This document shows positions 11,474-23,074 of a DNA stretch of 64,000 bases, one piece after another. Under the pieces are notes generated by a model. The model saw only the letters and a program-made list of their open reading frames with translations. It ran no database searches and was not told the DNA's origin. The stretch covers positions 53,909,501 through 53,973,500 of the forward strand of contig CM074862.1 of the NCBI GenBank assembly GCA_037501455.1, written 5' to 3'. The stretch comes from Lantana camara (lineage: Eukaryota; Streptophyta; Magnoliopsida; Lamiales; Verbenaceae). Positions within the stretch are counted from its first letter, which is position 1, and each line of letters begins with the position of its first letter. Both the position numbers and the translations under genes were made by a program.

Positions 11474-13204
11474 GTCTGGCTTTGGAGTTCGGGCTAGGCG
11501 GAGTTATGTTGAGTTTGAGTCGGTCAAGTTAAGTTAGAAGCGTCTTTGCATTCACCTTATGTATTTAATTTGAGTATAATTCAACCCTGTAAGATCATGG
11601 AATTGATTCTTGTATAATTGCTATTGAATTGCTTTTGTTGGGCTTTGTTTATGAGTTTAAAAGAGGCCCGAAGAGCCCAAGTCTGCTTATGGTTTGTATG
11701 TTTGAGTTTTAGTTTTTTTCCAAGGCATTATATTTTGTTGATTGATTGTTATTGCAGGGTCTATGTTCCGCCTAGCTTAGGAGGGTTTTATGTTTGTCTC
11801 CCTTTCGCTATGGTTTGATACGGGTGCGGATTTACCATTTCGTTACTAGTGTTGAGCCATAGTGCGGGGGATGTAGTGCCCCACCTGCGGGGTGCTACAA
11901 GAACTCCCCTAATCCTGATGACTTTAAGACTCTACCATTTAGGTGAAATGGTTCATGAAACGAGCTCTATATCACATAAGTCATGATTAGTAAAATACTC
12001 TAAGCCGATGAGTCCTACAGACAGTGGGAGTGTCAACCGGACTCCTCTAAGGCTTGCTTGTAGGATCATACCCTTAAGAAGGACCACCTTGTTTCATGGA
12101 GGTGTAAAGTGTATAGTTGATACGTGCGTGATACATGAGGGTGCTTACTTCAATAAGTAAGTTCACTAAGGTGCCCCGTGTGAGAACAGGAAATGGAAAC
12201 TTCCAGATTAGGAAAAATCTCACGAGTCATTGATGTGATTAATTGATCCTTAGACTTGAGGTTCCATGTCACTTTATGAGTTAACTCTATAGTCTTTTGT
12301 ATAATCTTTAAAGGGTGTCGCCTTAGACAACTGATTCAAGGCTTATGCTGGGGCTGCACAAGTGACTCATGAAAGTGAATGAGAATCAAGAAAGGACCTA
12401 CACTTGCATATGCAAGGTGATCTCTTATTGTGTAAGTCATTCATATGCCATATGGAGTCCTTGGCCAAGGCAGTAGATCAAGACATCAAGAAAAGGGTTT
12501 CTTGGATTGAGATCAAATGGATATGAAATGCACTTAGCTTTAAGACCAGATTATTAGGGTTCTGATTATTCCCTTACCCCTAGATCTTGGTTGAGAGATA
12601 GTAAGTAGGAGGATTGTATCTCACATGAATCAATGACTTAAAGGTTCTGTCGAATCCGAACATTCCAATTCAGCTAGGGGTTAAACACCTATTGCTAGAG
12701 TATGGTCGTTTAATCTCTGGACTGATTAATTAATTAGTGCATTAATTAATTATGGTCACTGCTAATTGAATTGAGAACCTAGAGGGTCACACACAACAAC
12801 TTGGTTACATGAGTTGAGGCTTTAAAATGATTAAACGAGTTAATCGAGCCAAGAGGGTTCCATGAATATATGTATTGTATATATATATATTAAATAATTA
12901 AAAGTGTTAATTATTTAGTAGACTTTGGTTTAATTTTGAATTAAAAAGAAAGTCTTATTTTGGAGAAAAATAATCTAGTTAATTAATTACGAATTAATTA
13001 ATTAGATAAAATAAGTTATTTATTTTAAATAAATAAAGTATAAAATTATCCAAAAATAGTTTGGATATTTTAGCTCTCTTGAAAGTTGATTTGAATTTGA
13101 ATTCAAAGTCAAAGTCAAAATTACTTGATAATCAAGTAATAAGAGAGAGGGACCAAAATCGTTAGTCCAGAAGGACTACGATTTTCGGCCACCCCTCCCT
13201 TTCC

Positions 13205-13212
13205 TATATATA
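13205..13212 (+). promoter_or_regulatory. TATA box of Cop-5 LTR
   Basis: TATATATA followed by GGGAGC-TCAT-GCTCCC, matching Cop-2 and Cop-4. Confidence 0.6.
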
Positions 13213-13450
13213 TGGGAGCTCATGCTCCCGTTAGAGCGAAATTGACAATTCTTTTGGTTCATGTGTTGAACACCATCCTTTCTCCAAGATAAACAAAAGC
13301 CTAGGTTAAGCCTAAACACTAACTAGAGAACTAGCATCCTTACTAGTTAGATTGTAGCCAAGTTGGTGGACTATCTCTAGAGAGCTTCAAGTTAGAAGTT
13401 TTGAAGATTCGAGCTTTACCAAAAAGTGGGGATCAAGCAAAACGATTCTG

Positions 13451-13750
13451 AACCCAACAGAAAACGAGTGAAAAAATCGAACCAAAGAAGATGGTGAAAA
13501 CCGTTCGTCCATATCCTGAAGGATGAATTTTTTCATGAGGGTTTTATGCCTGGTAGATTTCTACTTTCGCAAAACTGGTTTTCGAAGGGAGTTTCAATCA
13601 TGCCTTTCTCGTTTCATGTTTCTTTCTTTATGTTATATTGTTAAGAACTTCCCTAACATGATTTAAATCCAGGTTGGTGTGGATTGTTATCCCTACAATG
13701 GATTCTGAAGTAGAAAGAGATTTCGAGGAATGGGTTGCCATTACCGCATG
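13451..13750. other. Unmatched segment inside Cop-5 LTR
   Basis: Between GGGGATCAAGC and AAGCGCG.. the other full copia LTRs have only a short GC-rich link, but here about 300 bases intervene. The segment contains GGTTGGTGTGGATTGTTA, which resembles Cop-1 LTR near 40610, so part may come from a divergent copia LTR by recombination. No terminal repeats or target copies are clear. Origin unknown. Confidence 0.45.
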
Positions 13751-13907
13751 AAGCGCGTTTGAGGGCGGCTCAAAACGTGTCAAGAAAACTACTACCCAAT
13801 TCAGTTTCTTGATCTCTACGAATTTGGATACACGATTGCGAGTCCAAGATCCTTTTGTTGGAAAAAATTTTAAATTTCCGCTGCTTTCTGATTCCTGTTT
13901 TCCAACA

Positions 13908-14818
13908 GTCTCCTCGGTGTGATTGGAACCCTTACAATAGGCACATTGTATCGGCGCCGGCAGAGCGGGTGATACCGGTACAGGAGGTCGGGATTTTTTG
14001 AAAGAGGTGTTGTAACCTTGGGCTTTAAAGACCGGAGGCCCACTTTTAGAGGTAGGCCTCTTACCCAAGTTAGATCCCGAACCTTGCCCCAAAGAATAAG
14101 CCGTGCGCCTCAATCTCGAATTATTAGCTTTCACTTTCAAGGCCTTCCTTGTAGCCTTTTCCCAAGTGTCCACAGTAGCGGCTTTAAGAGCATTCTGAAT
14201 TTCATATCTCAATCCATGAATAAAATTTTGGGCCTTTTGAGTATCATCATTTGTAATGTGGGGAGCATATGGAGCAAGCCTTTCAAATTCCAAGATGTAA
14301 TCCTCAACTATCCAGTTTCCTTGTCTCAACTTCGTGAATTCCTGGCGCCTTCTCTCTCGGGCACTCGGGGGAATATATTTGTGGCAAAATTCTCTTGTGA
14401 AACTTTCCCAATTGAATTCTTCTCCATCTCTTTCCAACCGGGCTCTCATAGACTTAAGCCAATTTGAAACGGGTCCTTGAATGAACCGAGCCGTACAAAC
14501 GGCTTTCTCATGTGAGGGAGCGGGGCAGATTTCCCATATTCCTGAAATTTCTGACAACCATTCCTCTGCTTTAATATCATCGCCTCCATACCATTTAGGA
14601 GGGTTGTTGTTCCTGAACTCCTTGAAGACCGAAGTTACTTGTCCTACTTGTCCCTCCCAATTAGGGTTATTTCTCTGATTTTGTTGTAACTGATTCAAAA
14701 GAGCCTGTACAATATTTTCGGTATTCAAGGGAGGTGGAGGTGGTGGTCCTTGGCCTTGTGGAGGCGGTTGATTTAGATCCGGAGTTTGCTCCCTATCCAC
14801 TCTTCTTCGTGGTGGCAT
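13908..14818 (-). CDS. gag: Gyp-4 gag, C-terminus cut off by Cop-5
   Basis: Capsid/nucleocapsid protein of a Ty3/gypsy element, which packages the element RNA. I start it at the ATG of MPPRRR (14818); the four codons upstream in frame look like leader. A proline/glutamine-rich N-terminus is followed by a retrotransposon Gag domain with AEEWLSEISGIWEICPAPS, NWLKSM, FTREFCHKYIPPSARER and EFERLAPYAPHIT. A first zinc-knuckle motif starts at residue 292 (CAYC) and reaches HTEE, where the copia LTR begins at 13907. There are 304 codons with no stop, the best preserved gypsy gag in the window. The open frame happens to run on antisense through the copia LTR to 13628; that tail is not gag. Gag of Gyp-2 and Gyp-3 is clearly homologous. 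Confidence 0.88.
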
Positions 14819-15004
14819 TATGAAAATCACAATTTCAAGGAATATCGATGCATGGGATTCAGTACATGTTCATGAGATCAAATGTCATCACTTTAAACAA
14901 ATAAGTCACATAAAATGCAAATGAATGCAAAGAATCACATACTCCTAAGCCGATCGACCAAGATAATTCAACACGACGTCAGAGCTCCGGTTTTGCAACC
15001 AGGA

Positions 15005-15016
15005 GCTGTGATACCA
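15005..15016 (-). other. Primer-binding site of Gyp-4
   Basis: Read on the minus strand, TGGTATCACAGC follows the LTR end after nine bases. TGGTATCA is the start of the plant initiator-Met tRNA complement; the seventh-to-last positions are slightly changed. It fixes the orientation of the element. Confidence 0.7.
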
Positions 15017-16743
15017 CGCAAGGATGTAACACGCCCAGAGTGAATGGCGCCACATCCCCCGGACTAAGGTCTAACCCGAGTAACGAAATGGAGGGTTCGC
15101 ACTCGAATCAAACCATAGCGAACAGGAGACACACAAAACACCCTCGCTAGGCGGCCTAGACCCTCAAGAACTGAGCAAATTAAAACAAGAGTAGCGGAAG
15201 CGTAAACATGCATACATAAATCCCAAGATCTCAAATCATAGCATATGAGGGTTCAAGCTGTCAAGATAATCTATAAGAACAAATATATATATATATACAA
15301 TGCCCATCCGGGGCCAAAATAGCATGAGTAATCAAGAAACATAAGTCAAAAGTGCATAAAGGTAAGGTACATAATCCAAAAACAAATGCATGAGACCCGA
15401 GCTACACCACAAGACAACTCGACAAACTCTTGCCGCCTTGCTCGACTCAAGAGATACCTGCAACTCAAAAGAAAAGGGGAAAAGAAGGAAAAACAACAAG
15501 GGTTAGTCCTAAAGACTAGTGAGGGGGGTTGAACTCACACACCCGATATACATATAGAGCATAACACTTAACAACATAAAGAATCCATGGACCGAGAATG
15601 GTTTTTGCAAGCGAAAGTGTTTTCCCGTATTATAGATATATATACATACTTTAGAGAAAACAAGGGCCGGAGGCCAATTAACAAGTTTTAAGCACTTATA
15701 AATCCTTTCTCGTTCCATAGATTGTACAAGATCCACTAACTCGGCGAGTACGAGTCACAACTCCAAACTTCCATAAACAAAGGGACAAAACAAAGCAAAA
15801 CAAAACAAAATCCAACCTTCACACCGGGTGATAGAAGGGTTGACGGCCCTAACTATCCAAAAATCATAAGAGACAAGGCTTAATTACGACGTTGAAACCT
15901 TCGATGGTTGCCTCCGCCGGCTCAAGACAAACACCCTTCTCCAAACCTCCCGAAGTTGGGTGAGTCTCTCAAAGGGAAAATGTTAATGGAAGAGCTCGGC
16001 AACCCCGCGGTTGACCCGAGATTACCATACCATTCTCCGGGACCCAAACATCTCACAAAATCACGCAAAGAGCAAAGCTTATCTTTCAAAGCCACACATC
16101 TCGCTTACACACACACACTTAATTGAAGGCTTTCAAAACAAAGGCAAAATAGCTTATGTACTTATACAAAGCGTTTTCAAGATCATATAACAAATGGGAC
16201 AAGCCCTCAAGATACATATCTTACACTTATCTATCATATAATATACGTATTTCGCATGCGAGGCTTCAAACCATACAGGGGTTGTAGGTCAAATAACTAA
16301 AAGAAACAAAACCTCACCTTAACACCGATAACGGAGACAAAAGAAAGTAACCGGGCACTTAGGGGGCAACCTCGTCGTCCACGGGAAGATCCTCTGAACA
16401 AAACAAACAGCAAAGGGGTACTCTTAGACTCAAAATGAACCACATTGATGCTCGGTAAATGCATATGTATGTTCATGATGCAAAGGACATAAAGTAAATT
16501 CACACTTAAGTCATACGAGAGCATACATTGCATATAAGATCATAATTCACAAACGAGGGTATAAAACAAGTCAATGATTCATAACATTAAGCTTAACACA
16601 TAATGTAACAAGTTAATCAAGCATACAAGTCATAGACAAGACAAGAAAGCAAACGAAAAGGAATGGAATCAACAAAAGAAATCCTCCCGAGGGCTAGCGT
16701 GTAAGGTATGGCCGAACCCAAGACTCGAGGGCCAAAACACCAT

Positions 16744-16865
16744 CTCCCCGCCCGGGGGAGATTTTGTTCTTTAAAGTACCCGCCCGGGTACGACATGCAG
16801 AAAGTTTCTGCATAAGAAGTACCCGACCGGGCACTTCCCAGGCCAAAATCTCCCCGCCCGGGGAG
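16744..16865 (-). repeat. Palindrome array of Gyp-4 LTR
   Basis: Units share a CCCGCCCGGG-type core with different outer stems: 16744-16760 (CTCCCC..GGGGAG), 16776-16791 (GTACCCGCCCGGGTAC, perfect), 16816-16837 (GAAGT..ACTTC around a CCCGACCGGG core) and 16850-16865 (CTCCCCGCCCGGGGAG). A separate ATGCAGAAA..TTTCTGCAT hairpin lies at 16795-16813. Confidence 0.85.
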
Positions 16866-17322
16866 GTCCTTTCAGCCACGAAAAATGGTGGTTTCACCCC
16901 CGTTCAGCCCTGCAAACCTTCCCAAACAAATACCAACTCATCTAAGTATGTTAAGACATGAAGTAAAGCAGCAAATCAACACAAAAACTCCATCACACAT
17001 GATCAAATCGAGCAGCAACTGACAGGAATGAAAAGGAAGCAATAAACAAGCATAACTCCTCTAAAACCTCAAGAACACTAATGGTGAATTGATGTAATCA
17101 ACTCTAACACTTGAAACAAGTCCATACAACTTAAAAGGGATGACTAAGGAATCACAATCATCAAGCTCCAATAATTCACAAGGAAACATGCTAGAGAACT
17201 CAAAATCCACAAAACCCTTACTATTCATGTGGTAGGTCCAAACTCATGCAATTCAAAGATAAAGCTCAACATATTACACTTAATAGAAACATACAAGCTT
17301 GGAGAACTAAAAAATATGCTTA

Positions 17323-17324
17323 CC
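17323..17324 (-). other. Splice-donor-like site in Gyp-4 LTR
   Basis: Minus strand reads TTTGAAG|GTAAGC after a purine/pyrimidine-rich leader. It corresponds to AG|GTAAGT of Gyp-2 and AAG|GTAAGC of Gyp-3. Confidence 0.4.
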
Positions 17325-18084
17325 TTCAAAATTTGAGAAGAAATGGAGGAGTAGATTGACCTAAACCTTAAAAAATGCAATAGTTCTCTTTCTTCTTCCT
17401 TGGTTTCTCTTGGAGCTGAATTTGGGGAATTTTTCTTGCTTCTTATGGTTTGGAGCACGAAATGGGAGAGGAAAAGAGGTCATATGCTGAGTTCAAGTCA
17501 TTAACCAAGGTTAAGGAAGGGTTTGGTTAAGTTTACGGGTCTACAAGTATTGACTAGTCAACAAAGGAGGGCTATCATGCAACAAGGGCTCATTCCGGTT
17601 GATTTTTCGAGGGTCCAAATGGGCTTAGAAAAGTGTTAGGGTATGTTCCAAAGCTTGAAAATCTCATCACGAGTCCAACGCCTCTTCCTGAATTCGAATC
17701 CGAATTCCCTAGCTCAAGATACGCCGCCCGGAACCCGAGGTGCGCTAAATGCTCTTTAACCATCCTCTAGGTTCCGAAAAGAAAACGAGCACAAAGCCAC
17801 ACCAAACAAAACCCAAAACACCAAACGAGCATGTCAACACGTAAATAACTCACATAGGTCACGTATAGCAAGAATTCACAAAAGTCGGAATCAAACAAGG
17901 GCACACAAGAAACAAAATACAAACAAAAAGGGCATAAACGTTCAAAATTTCAAATAGCAATTAAACAGGTAATATCAATTAATTAAGAACATTAAAAGCA
18001 ATAAAAGGCATAATTAAATAAATAATAACGCATTTAACACCCCGTAAATGCATACTTGTAGATCCGGAAGGTTGGGATGTTACA

Positions 18085-19136
18085 CTTCATATCCTAGACA
18101 AATACTTGGTAGCTACGGAGGAAATGTGGTTGTCTTATAATTTAAACATATGCTTCGTAATTAGTTAGGAAATGTGGAGAAAATATATCCATTTATTTAA
18201 ACTTTCTAGAAGGTCTATAAAAATAAATATAAAATGGTATAAAATTTATTCAAGAGTCGAGAGGTGAAAACTTGAAGTAGTAAATTAATGAAAGAATGAG
18301 TGAAAAATAAGCTTCGTTTTGATTACAAATGTGGAATATTTAGAGTTTTCGTTTATAAACTATGAATATTAAAGATGATGAAAATCATGAGAAAATTATA
18401 TAAACGAAGCTATGAAGAAGTTTAAAGGTTGTAAAAATTATCATATTTTAGAGGAAAATTCAAGAAACGTTTTAAGTAAAATTTCGAATATTGAATGGAA
18501 GCTAATTGTTTAAAATAAAATGATAATTTTTAAAAAGGAAAATATTTATAAAATATGCTATGGGTGGAATCGATTTTTAGTAAATGTATGAAAATTCATA
18601 AAATAATTCAAGGGTCGTTTTGACTATAATATTGAATATCGAAAAGTAGATGAGTAAAGAGTTATTTACAATCGAACTATAAGCTAGGGTTTTGCCGGTT
18701 TTTTGACGCTATTAGAGTTAGGATGGGAATCATGGTTCACGGAGAGTGTCAAGATCCTCAAAATAATGTGAGGATTCTTTTGGTCACAATATTAGGTGGT
18801 AAAAGTACTTCGGGGAATGTAGGAAAATTCTAGGGCTTTAGGGGTATTTTCGTAATTTCTAACCTAAAATTGTAGGAATAGGTTTTGAAATATATGAAGG
18901 GGTTTTAGGTGCTGGAAGGTATGTATACTAGAGTTCTAAGATTCTTATGAGAAAAGTTTCAAGATACATTCTCGATAAAGGAAATAATTAAATTACGAAC
19001 TTTTAATTAAACTATAGCACATAAGTCACATAAGAATGTAATGCATGAAAGAGTAAATAAGGATCGAGATCGTAAACACTTCTTGAATAACCCTTTACTT
19101 ACCTCTCCTGACTCGGCCCAGGTTAGGGGTGTTACA
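18085..19136 (-). mobile_element. Gyp-5: partial minus-strand LTR
   Basis: The right edge at 19136 reads TGTAACACCCCTAACC on the minus strand, a typical gypsy LTR start, preceded by AT-rich DNA down to 18085 where Gyp-4 is inserted. The rest of this LTR and its internal region are not in the window, probably lost with the deletion that joined Cop-5 to Gyp-4. No coding capacity. Confidence 0.6.
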
Positions 19137-19526
19137 GTTTGTGTAATTTTTCTAAACCTTTATGAATTGTTTAGGGGATGTTTGTGTAATTTCCATGAAT
19201 CTATGAATACATACTATAATCGAGCTTGTATGGAAAAACATGTTATGAATTCCTAAAGTATGGTACAAATAAATCGAGAATATGCGGTTAAGCTTAAAAG
19301 CTTGACTTTATGTGATTAAATATATGCCTTATTCATATTAAGCATGACGTATGAATGTAATAACGTTGCATGAACTTACCCTTGACTAAGATTATGACCT
19401 CTTATGTATAATAATTGAATTAATTGTCAAGTATGACTTGTAATTGCTATGTGTAGAATCTTGCAAACTTCACATACGTTTAAATGGTCGAATTGACCTT
19501 ATCTATGCATTTTACTACAAGGCATG
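19137..19526 (+). mobile_element. Gyp-1 3' LTR, middle part (inferred)
   Basis: AT-rich, repetitive-sounding DNA (TTTGTGTAATTT twice) lying between the Gyp-5 edge and the target copy GCATG (19522-19526) of Gyp-2. It continues at 37888 beyond Gyp-2. Its assignment to Gyp-1 rests on position and on the terminal match described for 2397. No gene seen. Confidence 0.5.
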
Positions 19527-20281
19527 TATAACATCCCAACTTTTCGGCCTTTCAGGTGCGACATCACGAGTGTGCTAAGTGCGCATTTAATTAATTAATT
19601 ATATGATTATGTGATTTATTTGAAGATTTGAATCTCCGTTATATGCTTTACTTTTAAGTTTTAAACGTTTTTTTGAACCTTTTCAACTCGTTTTTAATCC
19701 GTTTAATCCCATTTTCAATTCTAAGTTTTGTGACAACTTGGCATACGTGAATTGTATGTTTTGTAAACTTGTTTATATAATCGTTTATTATTTTAGAGTT
19801 CATTTGATACGGTTTTGATACCGTTTTATTTGTTAGGGACTCGAGGGCCTAACTTGTTTTAGAGCGCCTTGGGTTCCGAAGGCCATAACTTGCCCTCGGG
19901 AATTCGGATTCAAATTTCGAAAGATGCATCGGACTCATAAAGAAGAAAGGAAACTAAGGAACCCAACTTTGTATTTTTCTAAGCCCGTTTGGTCCTGCGA
20001 ATTTTGCCCAAACCGAACCCGTGTGATAGATTTGCCACATTTTATTTAATTAGCCATAACTCCGTCAATTGTTGACCAATTCAACTCATTCTTGGCCCCA
20101 CCTTTCACTAACTTGCATCTCTATCACTCTCCCTCAGCCTCACTTCGAACACACCACAAGAAGAGGAGAAAAATTAGCCCCAAGTCAGATTTATAGGAGA
20201 GGAGGAGAGGAAGACAACCACCACTATTCATCTCTTCAAGAATTTGGACCCAATCTTCATCAAATCTCTTCCAAATTAAGA

Positions 20282-20283
20282 GG
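20282..20283 (+). other. Splice-donor-like site in Gyp-2 5' LTR
   Basis: AAGAG|GTAAGTT ends a C/T- then A-rich leader-like stretch (20069-20282). The copy in the 3' LTR is at 35347/35348. Acceptor candidates are TTTGCAG|G at 32429 and CTACAG|G at 33074, just before the gag ATG. Confidence 0.4.
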
Positions 20284-20710
20284 TAAGTTAATATTTTTGA
20301 TATCCTTCCATTTGTGGTCATTTTACCTCCTAATTTGCAACCTTTCATCTATGTTTGATCATTATTTGTCATATGTGATGAATAGTAAGGGTTTAATGCA
20401 TTTTCTTGATTCTTGTATGATTTCTTATGAATTCTTTTGATGTGAAGCATGTTATATGATCCTATGAAATCCTATTTGATTTATATGAACTTAGTTTAGG
20501 TTTTGCCATAGATGAACTTTGCATGAGCTTGAACCTTGTGAGCATCCCTTTCTCCTCACTTTAGCTTCAGTTTTTGCATGAGTTAGGGCATGAATCCTTG
20601 TATCCTTGCTGCATATATCTTGATTTAAATGTTAGATTGGTGTGTATGTGGTTTGTTTGGAGTTTTTAGGGTGTTTTCAAGCTTTTTTCTCGAAAATTTG
20701 GCCCCTGACT

Positions 20711-20846
20711 CAAATCCACGAGGGTTGATTCTTCCTTTGAAAAAAATCCACCGGGGTGGATTTGAGGCATACCCTCTTTGGAAATTTTCTGAACTGAATC
20801 CACCGGGGTGGATTTTCTCTTTGAAAATAATCCACCGGGATGGATT
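20711..20846 (+). repeat. Palindrome array of Gyp-2 5' LTR
   Basis: Four units of AATCCACCGGGGTGGATT type: 20711-20730 (degraded), 20744-20763 (perfect), 20797-20815 and 20829-20846 (one change). They are spaced 31-52 bases apart. The 3' LTR has the same four at 35797-35932, with partly different point changes. Confidence 0.88.
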
Positions 20847-21649
20847 TGAGGCAGTAGCTCCCTTTGCTCCAAACTTTGTTTTCTTGGTTCTCTTCTCTTT
20901 TATTTGATTTCTCCCACCCCAATTATGATCCTAACGTGTTAATATGTTATTATATGATATGTTTGCTTAATTATTCTCATTTTATGAAGTCATTTGATAA
21001 GTGTAAACGTGATTTAAATCGATATGCTTTTGAGTGATACGAATGATATCTCTTTGCATCTGCTACCTTGTTTAAGTGATTTAAACTTTAATGTGCATGT
21101 GTTATGATATAACGTGATATATTATGTGATTATTTGACATGCTATGTGTTTGTTTTACGACACGTCTAGGGAATTTCGATGCCTTTATGTAAGATGTGAA
21201 CTTGTACGCTCCATGTGTGATCTCTTGTTGCTTCCTTATATGTTTTAACTTTGTATATGCTCTTGATATGCTATTATATGATATCTTATGAGCTCGATTT
21301 ATGTGTTATTGACATGATAGTATGGTATTTGATTTGATGTGTTTGACTTTGAATGATTATGACTTGCATTGCATCATTCGCATTCATACGCATTTGTCGA
21401 GCATCTATATGGTTCATTGTGAGTTTAAGTATGTCTTTGATGTTTGTCTTGTTCAGAGGAGTATCCCGTTGGTGACGTGGTTGCTCCATAGGTGTTGGTT
21501 TTATCCCCGTTTGCCTCGATGTCGTCAGTGTAAAGGTGAGGTTAGGTTATAGTTACAGCCTAAAGATATGTAACCGATATGTATGCATGTGATTATAAGC
21601 CTTAAGTATATGTAAATAGGTGTGCGATATGAATATGTGCGATTATGTT

Positions 21650-21928
21650 ATATGTTGTGGAATAAGATACACTATGTGTAAATCTATGTATGATGTGTGT
21701 ATGTACGTATGTGTGTGAGTATGCATGATATGTGTGTGTACGTGTGTGTGTGTGGGTATGCATATGTGTATGTATGATATGTATGTATGTGTGTATGTAT
21801 GATACGTATGCATGTGATAAGTATGTAAGTGTGCATGTGGTAAGTATGTACGAGTGTGTGGTATGGTTTGTATGTAGGTGATAAGAACGTGTGATGTGGG
21901 TTATGGTAAGTGTGTTGGGTGTGTATGT
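21650..21928. repeat. TG/TATG microsatellite in Gyp-2 5' LTR
   Basis: Irregular TATGTATG, TGTGTG and TACGTGTG runs. The 3' LTR counterpart (36750-37016) is shorter, so this tract differs in length between the two LTRs. Confidence 0.75.
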
Positions 21929-23074
21929 TGTTAGGAACAGTGCCCTAGAAAGCCGATTGTATATCCGCTTTGTGCTTTTCCTTATTGTAATCACAGACAA
22001 TCTTTGAATAAAATAACGAATTGAGGCAACACTTCTTTATATGCTCTTGTTTGGTATGCGTTTACTTTAGCTGTGCATGTATGAGAACTCCCCTAATCCT
22101 GATGACTTTAGGACTCTACCATTTAGGTGAAATGGTTCATGAAACGAGCCCTATATCACATAAGTCATGATTAGGAAAATACTCCAAGCCGATGAGTCCT
22201 ACAGACAGTGGGAGTGTCAACCTGACTCCTCTAAGGCTTGCTTGTGGGATTACGCCCTTAAGAAGGACCACCTTGTTTCATGGAGGTGCAAAGTGTATAG
22301 TTGATACGTGCGTGATACATGAGGGTGCTTACTTTAATAAGTAAGTTCACTGAGGCGCCCCGTGTGGGAACATTCCTAAATGGGAAAGGAAGTTTCTATT
22401 TCAGGAAATGGAAACTTCCAGATTAGGAAATATCTCACGAGTCATTGATGTGATTAATTGATCCTTAGACTTGAGGTTCCTTCTCACTTTATGAGTTAAC
22501 TCTGTAGTCTTAGGTATAAGTTTTAAAGGGTGTCGCCTTAGACAACTGATTCAAGGCTTATGCTGGGGCTGCACAAGTGATTCATGAAAGTGAATGAGAA
22601 TCAAGAAAGGACCTACACTTGCATTTGCAAGGTGATCTCTTATTGTGTAAGTCATTCATATGCCATATGGAGTCCTTGGCCAAGGCAGTAGATCAAGACA
22701 TCAAGAAAAGGGTTTCTTGGATTGAGATCAAATGGATATGAAATGCACTTGGCTTTAAGACCGGATTATTAGGGTTCTGATTATTCCCTTGCCCTAGATC
22801 TTGGTTGAGAGATAGCAAGTAGGAGGATTGTATCTCACATGAATCAATGACTTAAAGGTTCTGTCGAATCCGAACATTCCAATTCAGCTAGGGGTTAAAC
22901 ACCTGTTGCTAGACTATGGTCGTTTAATCTGTGGACTGATTAATTAATTAGTGAATTAATTAATTGGGGTCACTGCTAATTGAATTGAGAACCTAGAGGG
23001 TCACACACAACAACTTGGTTACATGAGTTGAGGCTTGAAAATGATTAAACGAGTTAATCGGGCCAAGAGGGTTC

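Larger units (their letters stand above)
8766..11899 (+). mobile_element. Solo LTR-2 (gypsy type, 3.1 kb)
   Basis: Starts TGTAACGCCCC and ends GGGGTGCTACA, with target copies AGAAC at 8761-8765 and 11900-11904. No internal region. The first 900 bases are very AT-rich. A palindrome array lies at 9669-9793, TG/TA microsatellite at 9835-10100, and the conserved TATA/stem/GCAG block at 11397-11473. The LTR is a recombination product of a full insertion. Confidence 0.92.
11900..13907 (+). mobile_element. Cop-5: copia LTR, remainder
   Basis: Continues the LTR after the AGAAC target copy and ends TTTTCCAACA at 13907, the same end as Cop-2. The G-box cluster is missing: sequence passes from GGGTTCCA straight to ATGAATATATG near 12861. 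TATA is at 13205-13212. About 300 unrelated-looking bases sit at 13451-13750. The right flank is the gag of minus-strand Gyp-4 (GTCTC, 13908-13912), while the left flank is Cop-4 (ACTAT), so the two flanks do not form a target duplication. This looks like a product of recombination between two copia copies. Confidence 0.85.
15025..18084 (-). mobile_element. Gyp-4 5' LTR (minus strand, 3.06 kb)
   Basis: On the minus strand it starts TGTAACATCCC at 18084 and ends GGCGTGTTACA at 15025, followed by primer site and gag. It holds a leader-like stretch ending in donor AAG|GTAAGC (17324/17323), a palindrome array at 16744-16865, the conserved stem block near 15500-15560 and an acceptor-like TTGCAG|G at about 15458. 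The 3' half of the element is missing because the gag is cut by Cop-5. Its right flank is Gyp-5. Confidence 0.9.
19527..21928 (+). mobile_element. Gyp-2 5' LTR, first part
   Basis: Starts TATAACATCCC where the 3' LTR has TGTAACATCCC (G to A in the terminal TG). It contains a leader-like stretch with donor AG|GTAAGT at 20282/20283, palindromes at 20711-20846 and TG-rich microsatellite up to the Cop-2 insertion. The LTR resumes at 31967. Confidence 0.93.

Noticed and set aside
14018..14467. 149-codon plus-strand frame
   Set aside because: Antisense shadow of the Gyp-4 gag.
18085..19136. Host intergenic DNA or gene remnant
   Set aside because: The right edge has a typical minus-strand gypsy LTR start and there is no coding frame, so an LTR fragment is the simpler reading.
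21602..22000. 132-codon His/Thr-rich minus-strand frame
   Set aside because: Translation of TG/TATG microsatellite running into the Cop-2 LTR; low-complexity artefact.
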